Below the pieces are notes generated by a model. It did no database searches and had not been told where the DNA came from. It saw only the letters and a list, made by a program, of their open reading frames with translations. From JANOAR01 sp031411235 (GTDB lineage: Bacteria > Verrucomicrobiota > Verrucomicrobiia > Verrucomicrobiales > Verrucomicrobiaceae): a stretch of DNA of 64,000 nucleotides. The stretch covers positions 1-64,000 of the forward strand of contig JANOAR010000290.1 of NCBI GenBank assembly GCA_031411235.1. Reading direction: 5' to 3'. Below are positions 61,085-64,000 of the stretch, in pieces. Each line of letters starts with the position of its first letter. Position 1 is the first letter of the stretch. The position numbers were made by a program, and so were the translations under genes.

Positions 61085-64000
61085 ATGCCTCCTCGATTCG
61101 TCTCCATTTTCAGTCTGTTGCTCGTTGCGCAGGCTCATGCCATCGACTTCTCGCGCGACATCCAGCCGCTCTTCGCTGAGCACTGCCTGGAGTGTCATGG
61201 CCAAGACAAAACCAAAGGTGGACTGGCGCTGACCACCCAGAAGGCAGCGACCAAGACACTCACGAGCGGAGCCATCGCCGTCGTACCAGGCGACCTAGAG
61301 CACAGTGCCCTCATCGGGCGCGTGCTCACCACTGACCTCGAAGACCGGATGCCACCCAAGGGCAAAAAACCCCTCAAGCCTAGCGACATCGACAAGCTGA
61401 AAGCATGGATCAAGGACGGCGCAAAATTCGATCTGCACTGGGCTTACAAACCCATCCCCGCGACCCCTAGCAGCAACACCCCCGCCACCATCGACCGCGC
61501 CATTCAGGCCAAGCTCAGCGAACAGCATCTGAGCCCCTCGCCCGAAGCTGATGCCGCAACCTTGATCAAACGCGCCAGCTACGACCTCATCGGCCTACCG
61601 CCCACCCCCGAGGAAGTCGATGCCTTCATCACCGCGTATTCCGCTTCAGGCCCTCAACCCTCCCCCGCCTGGGCAGCCCTCATCGACCGTCTCCTCGCCA
61701 GCCAGCACTTTGGTGAGCGCTGGGGGCGGCATTGGCTAGACGCTGCTCGTTACGCCGATAGCGATGGTTATGAAAAAGACAAGCCACGGCCCGACGCCTG
61801 GCGCTACCGCGACTGGGTCATCCACGCGATCAATACCGACCTACCCTTTGACCAATTCACCATTGAACAAATCGCTGGCGACCTCTTGCCAGGAGCCACC
61901 GATGAGCAACTCGTCGCCACGGCCTTCCATCGCCAAACGCTGACCAACACTGAAGGTGGCACCGACCAGGAGCAGTTCCGTAACGAAGCCGTCATGGATC
62001 GCACGGAGACCACTGGCGCGGTCTGGCTAGGCCTCACCGTCGGCTGCGCTCGCTGCCACTCGCACAAGTACGACCAGATCAGCCAAGCCGAGTATTACCA
62101 ACTCTTTGCCTTCTACAACAATGGCGATGAAGTCACCCGCAAAGTCCCCGAGTCGCAGGAAAAATGGGCCGCCTATGTGAAGGCCAACGGCACCGCTGCT
62201 GCCGCGCTTGCCCCTTTGCAAAAAGCCCTCGACGAAGCCTTATCAGCTCTCCCCGTGAAGCTCCCCGCCTGGGAGGCGAAGGTGCAGGCGCGACTCGCCA
62301 GCGTGCGCAGCAGCAAGGCCGTGCAAACATTTGCCCCGCTGAAAATCGACCGCGCCACCGCCACCAGCCGCGTTGTCTTGAAACCCCAAGCCAACGGCTC
62401 CTACCTCGCCAGCGGCCCTGCGCCTGACACCGCGACCTATACGCTGCAACTCGCCCCCGGCACCACACCCATCACTGCGATCCAGCTCGAAGTTCTGCCT
62501 GATCCCACGCTCCCATCACAGGGGCCAGGGCGCATGAAAAACGGCAACTTCGTGCTCAGTCAGTTCAGCCTCAGCATCGGCAGCGACGCCGCCCATGCCA
62601 CGCCCCTCGTCCTGCATTCAGCGACTGCGGACTACACGCAGAAGGACTTTAAACCCGAGCAAGTGCTGGATGGCAAGGGCGCGAGCGGCTGGGCCATCGG
62701 CGGCGGTACCGGCAAGAAACACGCCCTGACGCTGCAACTCGCCGAGCCTCTGACTACCGCTGCGACGGAGGGCAAAAAAATCTTCGTCACCCTCACCCAA
62801 AACTACGCCAAAAAAGGTCAAAACGGGCACACGCTCGGCTGCTTCCGCCTGCTCGCCAGCAGCGGCCTCACCGAGGCCAGCATCGCTCCGCCCGACGTTG
62901 TAAAACTACTCGGCGAACCGCCTGCCAGACGGAATCCAGGGCTCATCAAGCCACTCATGGATTGGCTTGAAAAGACCGATCCCAGCACCATCGCCGCCGC
63001 GCAAGCCCTCAGCGAGGCCAAGGCCAAACTGCCGCCAGCCCCCACCCTTGACGTTCGCGTGATCGCCCAGCGCAGCACGAGTCCACGCGAGACTCATGTG
63101 CTCCATCGCGGCGATTTCCTCCAGCCTACCGATGCTGTCGAACCCGCTGCCTTAGCCGTGCTGCCTCCCGTGAAACCCAGGCAACAGAGCGCAAAACCAA
63201 CCCGCGCCGACCGCCTCGACCTCGCCCACTGGCTCGTCAGCGCCGACAACCCACTGCCTCCACGCGTGACCGCCAACGCCATCTGGGCCAAGCTTTTTGG
63301 CGAAGGCTTGGTTCGCACCGCAGGCGACTTCGGCGTGCGCAGCGACAAGCCCCTCCACCCCGAGCTTCTCGATCACCTCGCCCGCCGACTCATCGACCTC
63401 GGCTGGAGTCGCAAGCGCTTCATCAAAGAAATCATGCTCAGCGCCACCTACCGGCAAAGCAGCACCAGCACGCCCCAGTCAACCAGTGACCCCTTGAACA
63501 CCCTCTTCTGGCGACAGAACCGCTTCCGTGTTGATGGCGAAATCGTTCGCGACCTACACCTTGCAGCGAGCGGCTTGCTGAGCCCTAAAATCGGTGGCCC
63601 CAGCGTCTTCCCACCTCTGCCGCCCGACGTGGCCAACCTCAGCTACAACAACAACTTCAAATGGGCCACCAGCCCCGGCGAAGACCGCTACCGGCGCGGC
63701 ATGTACACCTTCTTCAAACGCACCGCCCCGCACCCCGATCTCACCACCTTCGACTGTCCCGACGCCAACACCACCAACGTCAAGCGCACCCTCAGCAACA
63801 CCCCGCTGCAAGCGCTCACCACCCTCAACGCCGAAGCCTTCACCGAAGCCGCCCAAGCCATGAGTCGCCGCCTGCTCAGCGAACCGCTGAAAAGCGACGC
63901 CGAGCGTCTCATGCGCTGCCTGCGCCTCTGCATCGCGCGCCCAGCCAAGCCAGCGGAGATCGTTACCCTCACCGCCCTCTTGGCCGATGCTAGAGCCTAT
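61085..64000 (+). CDS. Planctomycete-type cytochrome c (DUF1549/DUF1553) protein, truncated by window end
   Basis: The frame from 61085 stays open to the window end (972 codons). A signal peptide is followed by a cytochrome c domain with CLECHGQDKTKGGL (CxxCH near residue 34), then DUF1549 (WGRHWLDAARYADSDGYEKD, VWLGLTVGCARCHSHKYD), a long linker region, and DUF1553 (AIWAKLFGEGLVRTAGDFG, HPELLDHLA, NTPLQALTTLN). Such PSD1 proteins are exported and abundant in Verrucomicrobia and Planctomycetes; function thought to be in polysaccharide or sulfated sugar breakdown. The 3' end lies outside. Confidence 0.9.
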   Translation, partial: MPPRFVSIFSLLLVAQAHAIDFSRDIQPLFAEHCLECHGQDKTKGGLALTTQKAATKTLTSGAIAVVPGDLEHSALIGRVLTTDLEDRMPPKGKKPLKPSDIDKLKAWIKDGAKFDLHWAYKPIPATPSSNTPATIDRAIQAKLSEQHLSPSPEADAATLIKRASYDLIGLPPTPEEVDAFITAYSASGPQPSPAWAALIDRLLASQHFGERWGRHWLDAARYADSDGYEKDKPRPDAWRYRDWVIHAINTDLPFDQFTIEQIAGDLLPGATDEQLVATAFHRQTLTNTEGGTDQEQFRNEAVMDRTETTGAVWLGLTVGCARCHSHKYDQISQAEYYQLFAFYNNGDEVTRKVPESQEKWAAYVKANGTAAAALAPLQKALDEALSALPVKLPAWEAKVQARLASVRSSKAVQTFAPLKIDRATATSRVVLKPQANGSYLASGPAPDTATYTLQLAPGTTPITAIQLEVLPDPTLPSQGPGRMKNGNFVLSQFSLSIGSDAAHATPLVLHSATADYTQKDFKPEQVLDGKGASGWAIGGGTGKKHALTLQLAEPLTTAATEGKKIFVTLTQNYAKKGQNGHTLGCFRLLASSGLTEASIAPPDVVKLLGEPPARRNPGLIKPLMDWLEKTDPSTIAAAQALSEAKAKLPPAPTLDVRVIAQRSTSPRETHVLHRGDFLQPTDAVEPAALAVLPPVKPRQQSAKPTRADRLDLAHWLVSADNPLPPRVTANAIWAKLFGEGLVRTAGDFGVRSDKPLHPELLDHLARRLIDLGWSRKRFIKEIMLSATYRQSSTSTPQSTSDPLNTLFWRQNRFRVDGEIVRDLHLAASGLLSPKIGGPSVFPPLPPDVANLSYNNNFKWATSPGEDRYRRGMYTFFKRTAPHPDLTTFDCPDANTTNVKRTLSNTPLQALTTLNAEAFTEAAQAMSRRLLSEPLKSDAERLMRCLRLCIARPAKPAEIVTLTALLADARAY

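Overview
The window looks like GC-rich chromosomal DNA of a member of the Verrucomicrobia (Prosthecobacter/Verrucomicrobium-like). This is inferred from family content, not from a marker gene: a Planctomycete-type cytochrome c (DUF1549/DUF1553) protein, a DUF1080 sugar hydrolase, a Tat-exported sugar phosphate isomerase-like protein, a WXG100-like pair, a DUF3516 helicase and many small secreted metal-binding proteins. No rRNA, tRNA or CRISPR array was seen.

Region 1 (1-33 kb) is a metal and sulfur accessory island. On the minus strand come small secreted proteins, a broken copper oxidase gene, a sulfide/persulfide locus (two split YeeE/YedE transporter pairs around an MBL-rhodanese enzyme), a GH130 enzyme and a YHS protein. 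On the plus strand is an HME-type RND metal efflux operon (TolC, very short MFP, pump, small Cys-tailed protein), then an MFS transporter, a PepSY/outer-membrane fusion and a second copy of the small Cys-tailed gene. At 22-27 kb the minus strand encodes a likely transmembrane electron conduit (NAD(P)H flavin/2Fe-2S reductase, membrane cytochrome b-like protein, seven-heme cytochrome c) with Met-rich, DUF302 and Cys-rich proteins. A CnrY-CnrX-CnrH-like regulatory trio (anti-sigma, metal sensor, ECF sigma) and an AraC/PocR regulator lie at 29-32 kb. The island is a palimpsest: fragments of TolC, CopA, PepSY, P1B-ATPase, CusA-tail and ArdC genes lie among intact copies.

Region 2 (20-22 kb and 33-36.6 kb) holds repeats and cassette-like DNA. 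Three degenerate 21-bp tandem arrays lie at two loci, each directly upstream of a gene for a phage-tail/fibronectin-III-like protein. There are also REP-like hairpins, an attC-like site beside a DUF1080 gene, and a MITE with a CTAG target duplication.

Region 3 (36.8-64 kb) is mostly ordinary chromosome: queA, an SDR, an EEP-family protein, glpK, a sulfite-oxidase-like enzyme, ada, a WXG100-like pair, a sugar isomerase, parB, a DUF3516 helicase, an aquaporin, rlmN, a membrane spermidine-synthase-like protein, a TetR-controlled RND drug efflux operon, a fatty acid desaturase and a truncated DUF1549/DUF1553 protein at the end.

The genes suggest a cell coping with copper, divalent metals, sulfide and xenobiotics. 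The same motif, ATGGGGTGTAACCC, recurs upstream of several minus-strand small metal-protein genes and may be a shared control or recombination site.
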